From Sesamum alatum (lineage: Eukaryota > Streptophyta > Magnoliopsida > Lamiales > Pedaliaceae): a stretch of 64,000 nucleotides of DNA. Below the pieces are notes generated by a model. That model did no database searches. It worked only from the letters and a program-made list of their open reading frames with translations, and was not told the origin of the DNA. The stretch lies in NCBI GenBank assembly GCA_034509735.1, contig JACGWO010000004.1:20007395-20071394 (forward strand). Reading direction: 5' to 3'. Of the stretch, positions 1 through 13,000 are shown in pieces. Made by a program: the position numbers and the translations under genes. Position 1 is the first letter of the stretch. The number at the start of each line of letters is the position of its first letter.

Positions 1-1643
1 AAGTCGTGGACAATGAACGAGAAGGAAATGTCCACACACGTGGAATATTGCTAACCTCAAGAAACATTTTATTTAATGCTTTGTATCCCTTTTCAAATGC
101 TTTGTAACCCAGAATTACGGTAATGAAATGTCCACCTTATGTCTACTGGTTGTAGATTCATTATTTTATACTTTATTGAGTAAGAGAGGGGGATGGCCCC
201 CTCACATTTAACACTTTATTTAGCAAAAGAGGGGGATGACCCTCACACTAAACTCTGGAGGGAGATGGCGCATCGCAACGCAGCACAGTTTGGGCGCGAC
301 GCAATACACGGCGGCGTCGCGACACGAGGTGATTCAAACATGGTCGACGCAAATTTTAACATGACGTGTCGCGAACGTGAGGTGCTTCAAACATGGTGCG
401 ACGCAAAATCAACATGACACGTCGTGACACGAGGTGATTCAAATGTGACGCAATGCAACACAACTACAACAACCATCGAATGGGCTAGGGTCCCCTCGCC
501 CCCATGGCGACATACGAGGTTGCAGAGGATGAAGGAGCAAGCAACTTCGTCCTCCTTCCTTGACGAAAGGCGAGAATGGACTCGTGAATCATGCTTGCAA
601 TCACACTAAGCCCCAACAGAACTTCTCGCTCCGAGGATCGTTGGCAAAATCGGTCACTCAAAAAAAAATTTACAACTGCTGAGAGGAAGAGTTAGAAGTA
701 CGAGTCCTTAACAACTCTCCTAAGCATAAGCAAAATATCGAAAGCCACAAGAGAGGAAGTTACACCAAGATCCCGCAACGTCTAAAGAAATCTTTTCAAA
801 ATATGTGAAGAATTAGGAGCGGAATGGTTGACGCGCGACATCGAGGTCTAAAATGGGGCTTGCGCCATTGAAGGAAATCGAGGAGTTTTCCAACTTTTTC
901 CTAAACTTCAATTTCTGGAAGAATCTACAGAATCAGATGAACGCTCGGGCGAATTCCTGGTGCCCTAAATCAAAATCACTTCGTGATCAAAATCAACGAC
1001 TTCAGGGCGAGCAAGAGAGGAAGAAGGAGGAGGAACGGCCACCTCGGCCGGAATTGACCGAGGTAGGGGCCACGGCTAGGCTCTGGCGTGGTGTGCCTCG
1101 GCCCGGCTTTGGCCGAGGCGAAACGCCTCGACCAACCCTGGGTCGAGGCGTACTGCCTCGACCCGGCATCGATGAATCCCCGACAATGCCTCATTGGATA
1201 TTTTCTTGAGTGCCTGACATCCTAAAATTCTTTCGGGCTGGCGAATTATTTCTGTTTTTTCTGGATTGACGAAGGATGACCTTTGGAAGTCTAAAAACAA
1301 AAATTACTACAAGAAAAGAGATGAAGAGCTATATACTCGAACCAGCACGTTTCGACATTTTTTCTGGAATGTGGCTGAGACCAAGAAGACAGACCAAACA
1401 AAGCAAGATGAAGAAAGTCAGAATATCCCACCAAGTTATACATAGAAGACAAGGAATCCTAGCAAAGGAAGGATTTGAATAAAGAAGAGTCTCAAAGAAG
1501 AAAGAGCTTATATCAAGAAGGGTCCCAAGAGAGAAGAAACCCATGGCAGAAGTAGAACGTGAAGGAAGGAAGTGGCATCAAATACGAATTGCTAATTGGA
1601 ACTTCCAAATTTTTCCAGACGCATTTGGAAGTTGGGGGGCTGC
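1..1643. other. Non-coding interior of a probable LTR element, with short repeats
   Basis: No open frame here resembles a known protein. The stretch lies directly upstream of a probable 3' LTR and of a purine-rich tract (1629-1643), so I read it as the right part of an LTR element's interior. It holds an imperfect tandem repeat of about 52 bp at 314-460 (core gaggtgattcaaacatgg) and a 30-bp tandem repeat at 1095-1163 whose units fold into GC-rich hairpins. The start of the element lies outside the window. Without gag or pol it could be a non-autonomous (LARD/TRIM-like) element or a gypsy 3' untranslated region. Confidence 0.35.
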
Positions 1644-1997
1644 TGATGGTGCTAAAGTAAATTCACAAGCCGAATTACCGAAATACCCCCAAACATACAT
1701 GTATTTACCATAATGCCATTGGTGGAAGTTATTTGTAGAAGTTAGTGGGGTTGGGCCAATTACCAAAGCACCCCTGAAGATTAAATTATAACCGTTAGAT
1801 TAGAGGCTGTTGGAGGGTAAAATCGTCTTTTTACCCACCCTCATTTACTATAAATAGGATACTAAGTCCATTGTAAACTTCATTTCTCTAGTTTTGAGAA
1901 ATAATACTCTTGAGAAGAACTCTCAAGTTCTTGAGTTCTTGACTTGTGGCGTGTGAGTGTGCTTTGATCGAATGCTTCCCGATATTCACCCCCATCA
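1644..1997 (+). repeat. Probable 3' LTR (354 bp)
   Basis: The segment begins TGATGG and ends CCATCA, a 6-bp inverted terminus of TG...CA type. It is preceded by a G-rich tract (1629-1643) that could serve as polypurine tract. A TATA box (ctataaatagg) lies at 1849-1857, followed by the pyrimidine- and AG-rich stretch usual for an R/U5 region. Homology between the two LINE copies starts exactly after base 1997, which fits an LTR element having inserted into LINE copy 1. The 5' partner LTR would lie left of the window. No second copy is available here, so the boundaries rest on termini and context alone. Confidence 0.45.
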
Positions 1998-2739
1998 GGT
2001 TGTATTTTAAAATGCATTTTACTATGAACAGTAAACATTTAAATACAATATTAACAGATTAATTAATATAAGCTGATTTGACAATTTTGAAGGTTTACTT
2101 GTTAAAAAGCTTTTATAATAAATATTATTCTTATAAGAATATCTTCAAAAATAATATTTGTTATCAAAGCAATACACTGTCTTAGTGTATACACTTTAAG
2201 AAAATAATATCCTATAGTCAAAGATGCACTATAGCAATTTAGAGACAAATAAACCAAAACAGAATCTATAATTAAAATGTGCAATAAATTTTTAAGTTCA
2301 ACATCTAAATGATACTGTGTAAATTTCATCAAGTACAAATAGTATAATATTACTTCCAATTCTTCTCTCGTCATGAGAGTTTCTTTCTCTCTTTATGAGA
2401 GTTGCTTAGGCTCGGCATTACAACGATTCTTTTTTGCTCTTAATGGTTTATCCCTTTTGAGATCTCATCATCACCATCATACGCTGGACTAATTCCATAG
2501 TTTGAAGAGTTATATTGGTGCTATTCCTCCTTTTTACTTGCCCCAATTTGTTTTTTTCTTTCCTTTACCTATTTCTTTGTTACCCTTCTTCCTTGTCTTG
2601 TTAGGGTTTGCCTTATTTTAATTTGATTTTTTGTTTTTTGGATCTTTCGTGCAGGGTACAATAGTAGCAGATCTGGTTTATCTTTCCCTCCACCCTTTCT
2701 GATACAGACCCGATTTTCTTTAGTACGATATGATCTCAC

Positions 2740-3990
2740 TAATGAACTTGAGAGGCAATTATCTTTGTCTACCGATGAAGTGAATGGTGTGGTGATTCCT
2801 TAGGGCTATAGCATGGCAATTCAGATCTACAAGGTTTCTGTTTAGTAGGCAGGCTTCTATCACATAAATCATTCTACTTTGATGTAGTACGTTCAACACT
2901 TATTGCGACATTCAACCCGACCACAGGGATGGATATGAGAATGACAGACGGGGAATTGAATATCATTTCATTTTAATCATCATGTGGATCATAAAAGAAT
3001 GATTGATAACGCTCCATGGGCTTACAAGAAGAACCTTCTAGTCCTCAACACGGTGGCATCAGAAGAAAACTTTATGGAAGTTGATTTGAGCTGGTGCGAT
3101 TTTCATGTTCACATTCATGATTTGCCGCTAAGTAAGAGGAACAAGGAAATTGCAAAATTCATAGGAATCTGATTGGTCGATTCAAGGACATAGATATGGA
3201 CAACTCGGACGGACTGTGGGGTTTTTCACTTCATATTAGGGTTATCTTAACATCACTAAGCCGCTCAAAAGGGTTTCAAGGATTTTGACAATTGTGGGCG
3301 ATGAACAACTGATTTCATTCGTGTACGAGACGTTGCCCAACTTTTATTTTTACCTCTGTGTACAAGAAGTTGCCCAACTTTTTTTTCTACCTCCGTCAGT
3401 GTTTAGGACAACTGTCGAAGTTATGTGAACTATTTCTCAAAGAAGATTTTGTTGATCAAAGAACCCTTTAGGCCATGGCTTCGTGTACCTAGCCTTTCAA
3501 CTCTAGAAACAAGTTGCAAGCTTCAAACTCCTAGGCATCTTCTACTTATAGACATTGACCCACATTCATCGTTGATTCTTCGAGGTCTACTAGATCGATA
3601 ATCGGAGATTCCCCAAGGGGTGCATCAGTATTTGGTGATTTCCAATTGAGCTCCATACAACTAAATACTCATAGTAGCCTTTCAAGATTCTCTACGCCGA
3701 TTTACTATCCAATCAGACAATGGAATGAGAACCACAAGTCTTGTTCATACATCATCTGAACACCAAAACCCCAATATTATCCATCATATTCCAAGCAACC
3801 AATCTCATAATATTGAATTTCATAACCAAATGCCCACTCCCCCTAAATCCACTCATGCCATCCCCCCACTGTTATCCGAAAAACGCCCCAACCTGATTAC
3901 CTCTTCCACCCCCAAATATTTTTCTCCGAGCACCTCTACCATACTCACAATCTCAAGTAAATCCCATTCCGTCGAACACTAGAACCCATA
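2740..3990 (+). pseudogene. LINE ORF1 (DUF4283/zinc-knuckle, gag-like), copy 1
   Basis: The best preserved stretch is 2984-3172, where residues such as NAPWAYKKNLLVLNTV and the motif VHIHDLPL match the plant DUF4283 pattern (a WxFxxxxLLL-type core followed by WVRIxxLPL). This domain is found in the ORF1 protein of plant LINEs, which binds the element RNA. Stop codons and shifts interrupt it on both sides, for instance TAG near 2802. The downstream part, rich in Ser, Pro and Asn (3725-3982), looks like the disordered C-terminal tail. The same protein is slightly better kept in copy 2 (23350-23706). It is not expected to be functional. Confidence 0.7.
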
Positions 3991-4224
3991 ACAAATTCTG
4001 AGAATTTCCCCTACCAGTTCCCTAGCAATACTCAAGCTATTAGGAAAAATAACTTTCATCCACCAAACTTAACATCACTGTGCATTCACCTCCTTTAACC
4101 CGATGTATTCTCTTTGTCCCTAGAAAAAGGAAAACTTTGAATGCAAACCCTACTACCTTGGATATTATTAACAAGATAACGCGTAGGGTTGTGGATTAGG
4201 ACAGTCCAACTAACAGCTCTTTTG

Positions 4225-7200
4225 CTAATGATTAGTCTATCTTGGAACTATTAGGCAGTTGAGGCCCCTTGGACAACTCAATCATTGAGGGAGATGACTT
4301 GTTCCTCAATACCAATTTATTTTTCTTAATGGAGACTAAGTGTAACTCTCATCGGATTGAGGCTACTAAAAGAATTCTTGATTTACAAGGCTTGAGTGTG
4401 GATTCTGTCAGACGTAGGGGGACTTGCTTTATAGTGGAGGAAACTAGTTAATGTGATTATCCAACCATATTATATCAAACATATTGACGCATCGATCCAA
4501 GCTACTGACGAAGCACTGACTTGGAGAAACTATAGAATTTATGGAGAATCGAAAGGGGAGAATCGAACGAAAACATGGTCTTTGCTTGCTAAACTGCATG
4601 GACAGTCATGTCGCCCTAGCTTTTCATGGGTGATTTTAATGAAATTTTGGACGATTCGGAGAAAGAAAGGGCAATACAACCAAACTAGTAAATAAGGGAT
4701 TTTCGGGTTGCATTCAACGATAATAGTTTATTTAATCTCGATTTTCATGGTTGTCCTTTCACATGGTGCAATATACATGAGTGACCGAATACGATTTTAG
4801 AGAGATTAGACAAAGCTTGTGCTAACGACCAATGGCTGAGGTTATTCCCGAAGGTACAAGTCACTCATCTTTCGATCATGTACTCTAACCATAGTTCGAT
4901 TTTTTATCGGATGGATCCTCCTAATGATCTCCCACAACGTGCAAACAAACTATGCAGATTTTAAGCAACTAGGATGGGTCATGATGAATGCGACAAGGTT
5001 ATTGAGCGAAGGTGCTCAAGCTATTTGGGTAGCGACTAAAGGTGATAAATTCCTGTCTAGATTAAATAGGTGTCGGGTAGAACTATAGGATTGAAATATT
5101 ATAACAAAAGGTAATAGCTTCGGAAAGAGGACGATGTACTTTAGCATAAACTTGTCAATTTGTGGAAGGGGGAGAGTTCAGTTGTCTAAATTGGAGGAAA
5201 ATCGGGGTTTTAAGCTTATTGAAGATTTGACTATGAGAGAAGAATTATTTTGGGAACAGAGGGGGTGAGAAACATTGGCTACAGCTTGGGGACAAGAATA
5301 CATCCTTCTTCCATGTGGCGGAAAGTGAATGCAAAAAAGAAAAAATAATAATCGTATCAAATGTTTAAGAGGAGATGATAACCGAGTCATTGAGGATAGG
5401 GAGGGGATTCAACGTTTGATCAGACAACATTATAGATAAGGTTTAGTTCTTGTCGTCCAAATGCTGAAGATGTGGAACGGGGAACTTAGTTTGTATCCGT
5501 TAAGGTGGATAAAGGGATGAAACAGAATTTACTATAGTCGTACACCAAGGAGGGGGTCCGAAAAGCAGTCTTTCAAATGGATCCTTTCAAGTCACTTAGA
5601 CCCCATGGCATGCCTCTAATTTTCCATCAATTATATTGTAATAAGATTAAATTGGATGTTATATCGTTTGTGCTTAATTTCTTTCATAACCATGTTCTTG
5701 AACCCTCCATGAACAAAAGTCAAACTGTATTCATTCCTAAGTGCAAAAACCACGAAACGTCATCCTAATTTAGACCTATTAGCTTATGCAATGTGATTTA
5801 TAAGATTGCATCTGAAATGATTCCAAACAGAATAAACCTCTCCTTGATAGCATAATATCTCGAAATCAATCAGGTTTTGTTCTCGGCTACCTCATTATTG
5901 ATAATGCCCTAATTACTTTCAAAGTTAATTATTTTCATAGAACTAGAAATGGGGTGAATAGATTCAATGCGACCATTAAGTTGGACATTAGCAAAGCGTA
6001 TGGCAAAGTTGAATAGTAGTTTCTTGAAAGGATACTTGTGAAATCAGGTTTGAGTATCGATTTCTTACTCTCATAATGTCTTGTGTAACTATTGTGTCTT
6101 ATTCTTTACTTCTAATAATGGTGAATTTTTCTCCCTTACCCCGTCGAGATGACTCCATCAAGGAGATCCTCTCTCCCCATATTTTTTCCTGATATGCATG
6201 GAAGCTTTTGATTCATTGTTACAGAATGCAGAAAGGACATGTCACCTCAAAGGAGTGGCAAGTTGTGGGAGGGCATCATGCCTACTATTTGTAGATGAAA
6301 CTCAGATTTATTGCCAGCTACTCACTTGTCTATCTTGTGCATAAAAATATCTTGGAGACTTATGCTCGAGTTTTTGGACTAGTGGTTAATTCCAACAAAT
6401 CATCTAGGGTGCTGAGAAAGATTTGATCTAACATTATAATGGACACATTACCAACATTACTGGGCCTTAGGAGAGAGGACCACCAAGAGCGATACTTAGG
6501 CTTACCGTTTGTGGTTGGCCGATCAAAGAAACAGTGGTGTTCTTTTACCCTCATGACAAGGGTTTACAAAAACTACAAGGATATAATTAGAAGAACTTAT
6601 ATCAAGCAAGGAAGGTCATCATGATCTAATCAGTTGTCCAGGCCATCCGTAGTTTTTCTAAGAGTGTGTTCAAAATTCCAGATTCACTTATAGTCAAGAT
6701 TCAAAGGATGACTTCAAACTTTTCTTGGCAAAATAATGAGAAATGTAAAATTCATTGGATTAATTGGTTATGCATGTTCATAAGAATGTTTGAGGGGGGC
6801 TTGAGATTCCGATCTCTAAAAGCATTCAATATGGAAATGCTTGCTAACAATTGTGGCAATTACCAACGAAACTATAATATTTCCTGACACATGTTCTAAA
6901 GGCCAAATATTATCCATTCTTCGCCTTTGGAGGCGTTTGGTTGGATACAAACTATCCCTCACATGGTGCTCTATTCTTAGCTATAGATACATTATTGAGC
7001 AGGTTGTAGACGGTTCCTTAGCTTGGGTCTGAGTTAAAATCTAGAGGGATTTGTGGTTGCCACGTTCTAGCACTTTCAAACTGATCACACCTCCCCGTGA
7101 TGGATTTGAGCATGCTATGATTGCAGTCATGATCCACCCAAAGACTAAGGAGGGTGGAACTAACTAATGGGACATACAAATTGTTGAATGCCTCTTCGGC

Positions 7201-8189
7201 CCAGAGGAACGTGATATTATTATAAAATCCCACTTAGCAGAGAAACCACCCAAATTCTATTTGTTGGCACTACACAAAAAACGGGGACTTTTTTAGTTCG
7301 TTTGTGCGCGTTTTTCTTTTCGTGAAAGCGCTCAATACACACTCCTCTAGCATGTCGTCCCATTCGACGATTATTGAACATTGGAAGTGCATATGGAATG
7401 TGAAGATTCCTACAGAGGTACATTTATTTTCTTGGAAACTCGCTTCGGATGCTCTACCTACATGCACAAATTTGGAGAAGATATTAAAATTGACACGGTT
7501 CGCTTACCCTTTCTACAGAGATGCTCTTGAAGACATTCCTCATACTCTTATTTGTTGCCGCTACTCCAGGCAAACTTGGGCCTTAGCCGACCTACCATGG
7601 TTAGTGGTCATAGTTTGGCACGGGGAACTTCTAAAGTGGGTTAGTCATTTTTCATCTATGTTAACAGTCGAAGACTTTGAGAGATTTTTAGTGTTGTGCT
7701 CGTTTAACAGGTGGAGTGTAAACAAACTTTGCATGGATAAACTTTGACAGAGCTATGTTATAAGGTGACCATGAAGTTGGGTTAGAGCAGTTGCTCGGTA
7801 TTCAAATGGCACAGTCTAGCCTCAGTTTCTTATAGAGTTTTTAGGCAATGGATGCAGAGCTTGCTGAAGCACTCGTATCTTGGAAAGTAGTCGATCTTGC
7901 AGTTAGGCAAAATTGGAATTGGATCATGATTGAAGGTGATATCCTTAGCCTAATCAACAAATTGAAGTCATGCAATTTGGATATGTCCAACATTGTTCCT
8001 TTGGTTCAGGACATTAAGTTAGGTAGTTCATGTTGCTCTATTTATATATTTTCTCATGTCGTTAGAGATAGAAATACTGTAGCTCATAAACTCGCGACTC
8101 GGGTTGGAGCTTGTTATGACAACCCTCATTGCTTTTCACCAGTTTATGCTCACTGTTTTAGTTTGCTAAAAGCTGAGTTGATTTCTTAA
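4225..8189 (+). pseudogene. LINE ORF2 (endonuclease, reverse transcriptase, RNase H), copy 1
   Basis: Fragments of the polyprotein are visible in order. An endonuclease (EEP) start lies near 4235-4450 with the motif FFLMETKCNSHR, and a GDFNE-like segment lies near 4630. Reverse transcriptase begins at about 5577 (MDPFKS..HGMPLIFHQLY; the usual PGPDG is altered). The catalytic F-x-D-D box appears near 6285 as FVDE, so the second aspartate is lost. A zf-RVT-like part follows (7304-7500), then a plant RVT_3-type RNase H (7848-8189) with MIEGD and HVVRDRNTVAHKLA. Frameshifts and stops separate every block. In the family this protein nicks the target and copies RNA into DNA. Confidence 0.75.
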
Positions 8190-8225
8190 TACTAATTTCT
8201 TGTTTCTTGTCAAAAATAGCAAAAT

Positions 8226-9181
8226 ATTACAAAAATATTTGGTGGTGAAGTTGAAAATATCTATAGTTCAAATGACAAATTGTTTTCCCCCTATTCGAAA
8301 ATATGAAGTTTTCCTAATCAGACTCAATATTATCTAAACTCCACGTAGCTCCTCAACATTTCAAAAATCATAATACACAATGAGATCCTCGTAACTATTT
8401 GTTGTCAATAAATCATCACTATATTCGTAACTAATTGCTATTAGTAATAGGCTCATACACAACATTATTTTCAATTCTTGTTGTTAATAATGTTATAAAA
8501 TAATTGTCACTTTTCAGTGATTGATTAAAAGTGTTAATTACACCTAAACTCTATCTAGAAATGCAAAATAGTTTTTTTTCTCAAAATACATTCAAAAGTA
8601 CTCTTATACCCCCTCCAAGATTTCTCTATTTATAACTAACCCTCTTCTATTAGGGTTTGGATGAAAAATGTTGATATTAGAAAAAAACTTAGATAAACTT
8701 CCAATTTTACTCCTCACTGGACATTTCCTCTAGTAATATTTTTATACTTATAAGGGGTTAAATGAATAAAGTGAAAATGGTGTTGATTGTAATGAAATGT
8801 TTTTCTCGAATTATTTCTAATTATTAAAGTATTGACAAAGTATTATATGGTACTTTACACTGAATACACCAGTACTGAACAAATGTTGACATTTTTGTGA
8901 TGTTGGATATTAATTGACCGCTGGAGTGTCCTCTACATTCCCGTACTATATGAATATTGTATCTACTAGTTGGCCGAGCACTCTCAATGCATATATAAAG
9001 TTGAGGAAATGATTTATTTGCAAATACTTGGTTTTACTGATTACAGGCATTAGCAATGTAAGTGTAAAAGAAAGTTTAATTTAATTTAACACTAAGAAAG
9101 TTATAAGTAAGGTGTATATTTTTTGAAAAGATAAATAACATATGACAAGTAAAAGTTTTATGTACACCTTAAATATGCACA
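8226..9181. other. AT-rich intergenic DNA
   Basis: I see no convincing reading frame, repeat boundary or RNA gene between the end of LINE copy 1 and the target duplication of copia element A. The stretch is low-complexity AT-rich sequence with short poly-T and poly-A runs. Confidence 0.5.
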
Positions 9182-9186
9182 ATTTA

Positions 9187-10016
9187 TGTTGGGAATGACT
9201 AAACGTAAAAGATCTTCTTTTTCCTTGTTCCACATGGGTTTCACATCAAATTTCTCTTTTACATATATTGAGGTCTCTTCTAGCTTATGGATAAGAACTA
9301 TCAGTACGTGGATTTGGGAAGAATTGTCACACACGCGCGCCCGCCCATCCTGTCTTGGTCTGGGCTGGGCTGGGCCGCGTGTGATTATATTCTTTTTCGG
9401 AAAATTTACTTCACATTCCTGCAGATTTCATCTTTGAATTGTTAAACTGACCCTCACCGCAACTGTCGCCTAAAACAGGAGAATCGAAGGAAAGCAAGTT
9501 TAGGCTTCAAGTCAACTACATCTCAAAGCCTCGAAGGTTATAAGAAAGCAAGCTAGGCCCCTCATTCAATTTAGCTACTCAAGTCTTCTATCCACTACGT
9601 CCCTCAACCTAGCAGATGAAAGACAAAGAGCCTTAACAATTGACTACCAAAAAGTCTTGGAGGTTGAGGAAAATACTCCTCATATCCATTTTTTTTTCAA
9701 AGAAGGAGTTTTTTCTCCAGATTTTTCTCAACGTTCACAAGCCTTTGTTTCCTATAAATAGCCTCAGTTAGTGCCTCATTTGAGCACTGAAAAATCCGAG
9801 CTCCACACTTAATCCATTTCTCTATTTTTGTTTATTCTCTATGAGTGTTAATTTGAGTGAGTTGTTCCACACTCTCTACTATGAGTGCACGTGTTAGAGG
9901 GTATAGTTGTGTGAACCTTGAGAAGCGATCGGTATATCCTATTTACACCTTGGTAGTACCGAAATTTCGCTTTCAAGGCAGTGATTTTTTCCACGACGTA
10001 GATTCATTTTCTGATA
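9187..10016 (+). repeat. 5' LTR of copia element A (830 bp)
   Basis: The LTR starts TGTTGGGAATG and has a TATA box (cctataaata) at 9751-9760. It is collinear with the 3' LTR except for about 196 extra bases at roughly 9453-9648, flanked on both sides by ACC. The end at 10016 (ctgata) is set by the target duplication found after the 3' copy, and it gives an atypical TG...TA terminus. Confidence 0.85.
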
Positions 10017-10049
10017 AATTGAAAGCGAAACCTGCATTTACCTGTTCAA

Positions 10050-13000
10050 ATGGTTGTTCCTGGGTCTAAAACTTTGTCTGACCTATCAAAACTGGAGCCA
10101 CTCGATGGGAGTAATTACAGATGTTGGTCTCAGAAGCTACTCATCTTCTTCGAACAATTGGAGGTACATTATGTGTTGTTCATAGACCTGTCTGTACCTA
10201 CAGAAACCTCCACAGTTGCCATAATTCTTGTCGTAGCCGAAAGAGCCAAAAAATCTGAAGATGACGCCAAGCTTAAATATGATAGAGACAACAAAACGGT
10301 GAAATGTCATCTTCTTAACCATATGAATAACTCACTATTTGATTTATTCGTCAACCAAAAAAGTGCAAAACACTTTTGGGGCACCTTGGAGACACGATAT
10401 GGAGGCGACGATGCTGGCAGGAAAACATACATCGTTGGTAAGTGGTTGCAGTTCCAAATGGTGGATGAGAAGTCAATAGTGTACCAAACCATCAATATGA
10501 GAACTTGATCGCGGACGTACTAAGCGAAGGCATACAGATGTGTGAGATCCTACAAGCAAATGTACTTCTCAAAATATTTCCTCCTACTTGGAGTGAATAT
10601 TGTGATCATTTGATGTACAAGAAGAAGGACCTAACTCTCTAGGAGTTGATAAGTCACATGAGAACAGAGGAAGGCAACCGCTTAAAAGATAAGGAAACTT
10701 CTAACTCTTCCCTTTCTGTTAAAGCTAACCTGGTTGAATCTCCTATGTCTAGAGATAGGTTCCATCAGAACAAAGGAAAAAAATTCCAGAAAGGCAATCA
10801 GCACAAGGTGTCCAAAGGAACTGATGGCAAAATGCATAAATGCAAACAGTTTGCTATTGCTGTGGGAAACACGAACACAAAGCTTACCTATGCTACGAAA
10901 GAAAGGACCACCAAAAGCAAAACCAGAAACCAACCAATCATGCTGCTCCACAAACCAACCTAGCCGGAAAGAACGAGATCATAGTTGCAGTAGTCGTAGA
11001 GGCGAACTTGGTGGGGAACAAAGAGGACTGGATACTAGAAACCGGCGCATCTAGACACTACTGCTCCAACAAAGCACTATTCCACGATTTTTTGGATGCA
11101 ACGGACAACAAGTGTGTCTTCATGGGGGACTCCGCTACTACTGGAGTCCTGGGTAAAGGAAAGGTTTTTCTAAAACTCACATCTAGTAAAACTTTAGGTT
11201 TAAATGACGTATTATATGTGCCTTCCTTGCGTAGAAATCTCATTTCTGGTAGTTTATTGAAAAAAGCCGGTTTGAAAATCGTGTTAGAATCTGATAAGGT
11301 CATAATCACTAAAATAGTGATTTTGTAGGAAAGGGGTACTTATCTGAAGGTTTATTTGTTCTGAACATTGTTCCTACTTTACTTAATAAAATTCTTTCCA
11401 ATTTTGCTTATTTGATAGAGTCTATTGATGTATGGCATGGTCGACTAGGACATATAAACTTTGCTTCTATTAAAAGATTGGAAAATATGAATCTTATTAA
11501 TATTTCTGATCCCAGTAGATGCACTAAATGTTCAGTATGTGTAGAAGCTAAATATGCAAAAAAGTCGTTTTAAGCCTGTAACATCTAGAAGCACTGAATT
11601 ACTTGAATTGATTCATTCAGATCTAGTAGATTTCAAAAACACTTTAAGCAAGGGTGGTAAAAAATATTATATCTCTTTTATTGATGATTTTTCGAGATAT
11701 ACTAAGATTTATTCATTAAATACAAAAAGATGAAGCTGCTAAAATATTTTTGAAATACAAAGCAGAAGTTGAGAATCAATTAGATAAGAAAATTAAAAGA
11801 CTTAGATCTGATAGAGGTGGGGAATACAACACTAATTTCTTGAAGGAATTTTGTGAAACAAATGGAATAATCCATGAACTGAGTGATCCTTATATACCTC
11901 AACAAAATAGCATAGCTGAACAGAAAAATAGAACTCTAAAAGAAATGATGAATGCTATGCTTCTAAGCTCTGGTATGCCTGATAATATGTGGGGGGAAGC
12001 AGTTTTATCTACATGCTATGTCCTAAATAGAGTCCCACATAAAAAGTTCGATAAAACGCCTTACGAAATGTGGAGAGGTTTCGCCCCTAACCTAGGCTAT
12101 CTCAAAGTGTGGGGGTACTTGGCTAAAGTAGCACATCCAGAATTTAGGAAAATGAATATAGGATCTAAGACCTTTGATTGTGTATTTATTGGGTACGCCC
12201 ATAATAGTTCTGCTTATAGATTTATGTGTTTAAGTAATAACTCTATTTGTGAATCTAGATATGTTGAATTCTTTGATCATTTTTTTCCTCTAAGTAAGAC
12301 TCTTAATACTGATGTAGAACCTCCCTGTTGAGAATGTACTTAGAAGGAGTAAGTGACAAAAAACTGGAACTAGTTTTGCATCGGATTTCCTAACTATATT
12401 CCTAGCTAGAAATGGTGATAAAATGGATGAACATATTGTTTCAGCGTTTTTGGTTGATGAAGATCCTAAAACTTACATAGAAGCTATAACTTCTATAGAC
12501 TCCAGTTTTTGGAAAGAAGCTATTAAAAGCGAACTAGGCTCTATTATGACAAATCACACTGGGGATTTAGTTGATTTACCTAAAGGGAGTAAGCCCAGTA
12601 AGTGCAAATGGATCTTCAAAAGGAAAACTACACCAGATGGGTCTGTAGAAAAATTCAAAGCTAGGTTGGTGGTTGTAAGATATACTCAAAAGAACGGTAC
12701 AAACTACTTTGACACTTATTCTCCAGTGACAAAAATTGCAACCATTAGAACCTTAATTGCGGTTTCAGCTATATATGGACTAGTAATTCCTAAAATGAAT
12801 GTAAAAACTGTGTTTTTAAATAGTGACTTAGAAGAAGAAATATATATGGAACAACCTCAGGATTTTGTAGTTTCTGACCAAGAAAACAAAGTATGCAAAC
12901 TTCAAAAGTCACTCTATGGTCTTAAACAGGCTCCCAAATAATGGTATGAGAAATTTGATCACACTCTAATAACCAATGGTTATAATGTAAATGCATCAAA

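Larger units (their letters stand above)
1998..8225 (+). mobile_element. LINE (plant L1-type non-LTR retrotransposon), copy 1, degenerate
   Basis: In order the element carries an AT-rich 5' region (1998-2700), an ORF1 with a DUF4283-like RNA-binding region, an endonuclease, a reverse transcriptase, a zinc-binding linker and an RNase H domain. Frames are broken many times. The same order and sequence recur in LINE copy 2 from 22410. The 3' end is placed after the RNase H stop (8187-8189), at an A-rich run near 8215-8225. No clear target duplication is visible, partly because an LTR appears to abut its left side. Confidence 0.85.

Noticed and set aside
853..1209. 118-codon frame as a possible host gene
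   Set aside because: The C-terminal half is produced by a hairpin-forming tandem repeat, no domain is recognised, and the segment lies in a probable LTR element.
7272..7290. cactacacaaaa inside LINE copy 1 as a CACTA left terminus
   Set aside because: The sequence is collinear with LINE copy 2 (ttggcacaacataaag), so it is a chance resemblance within the LINE.
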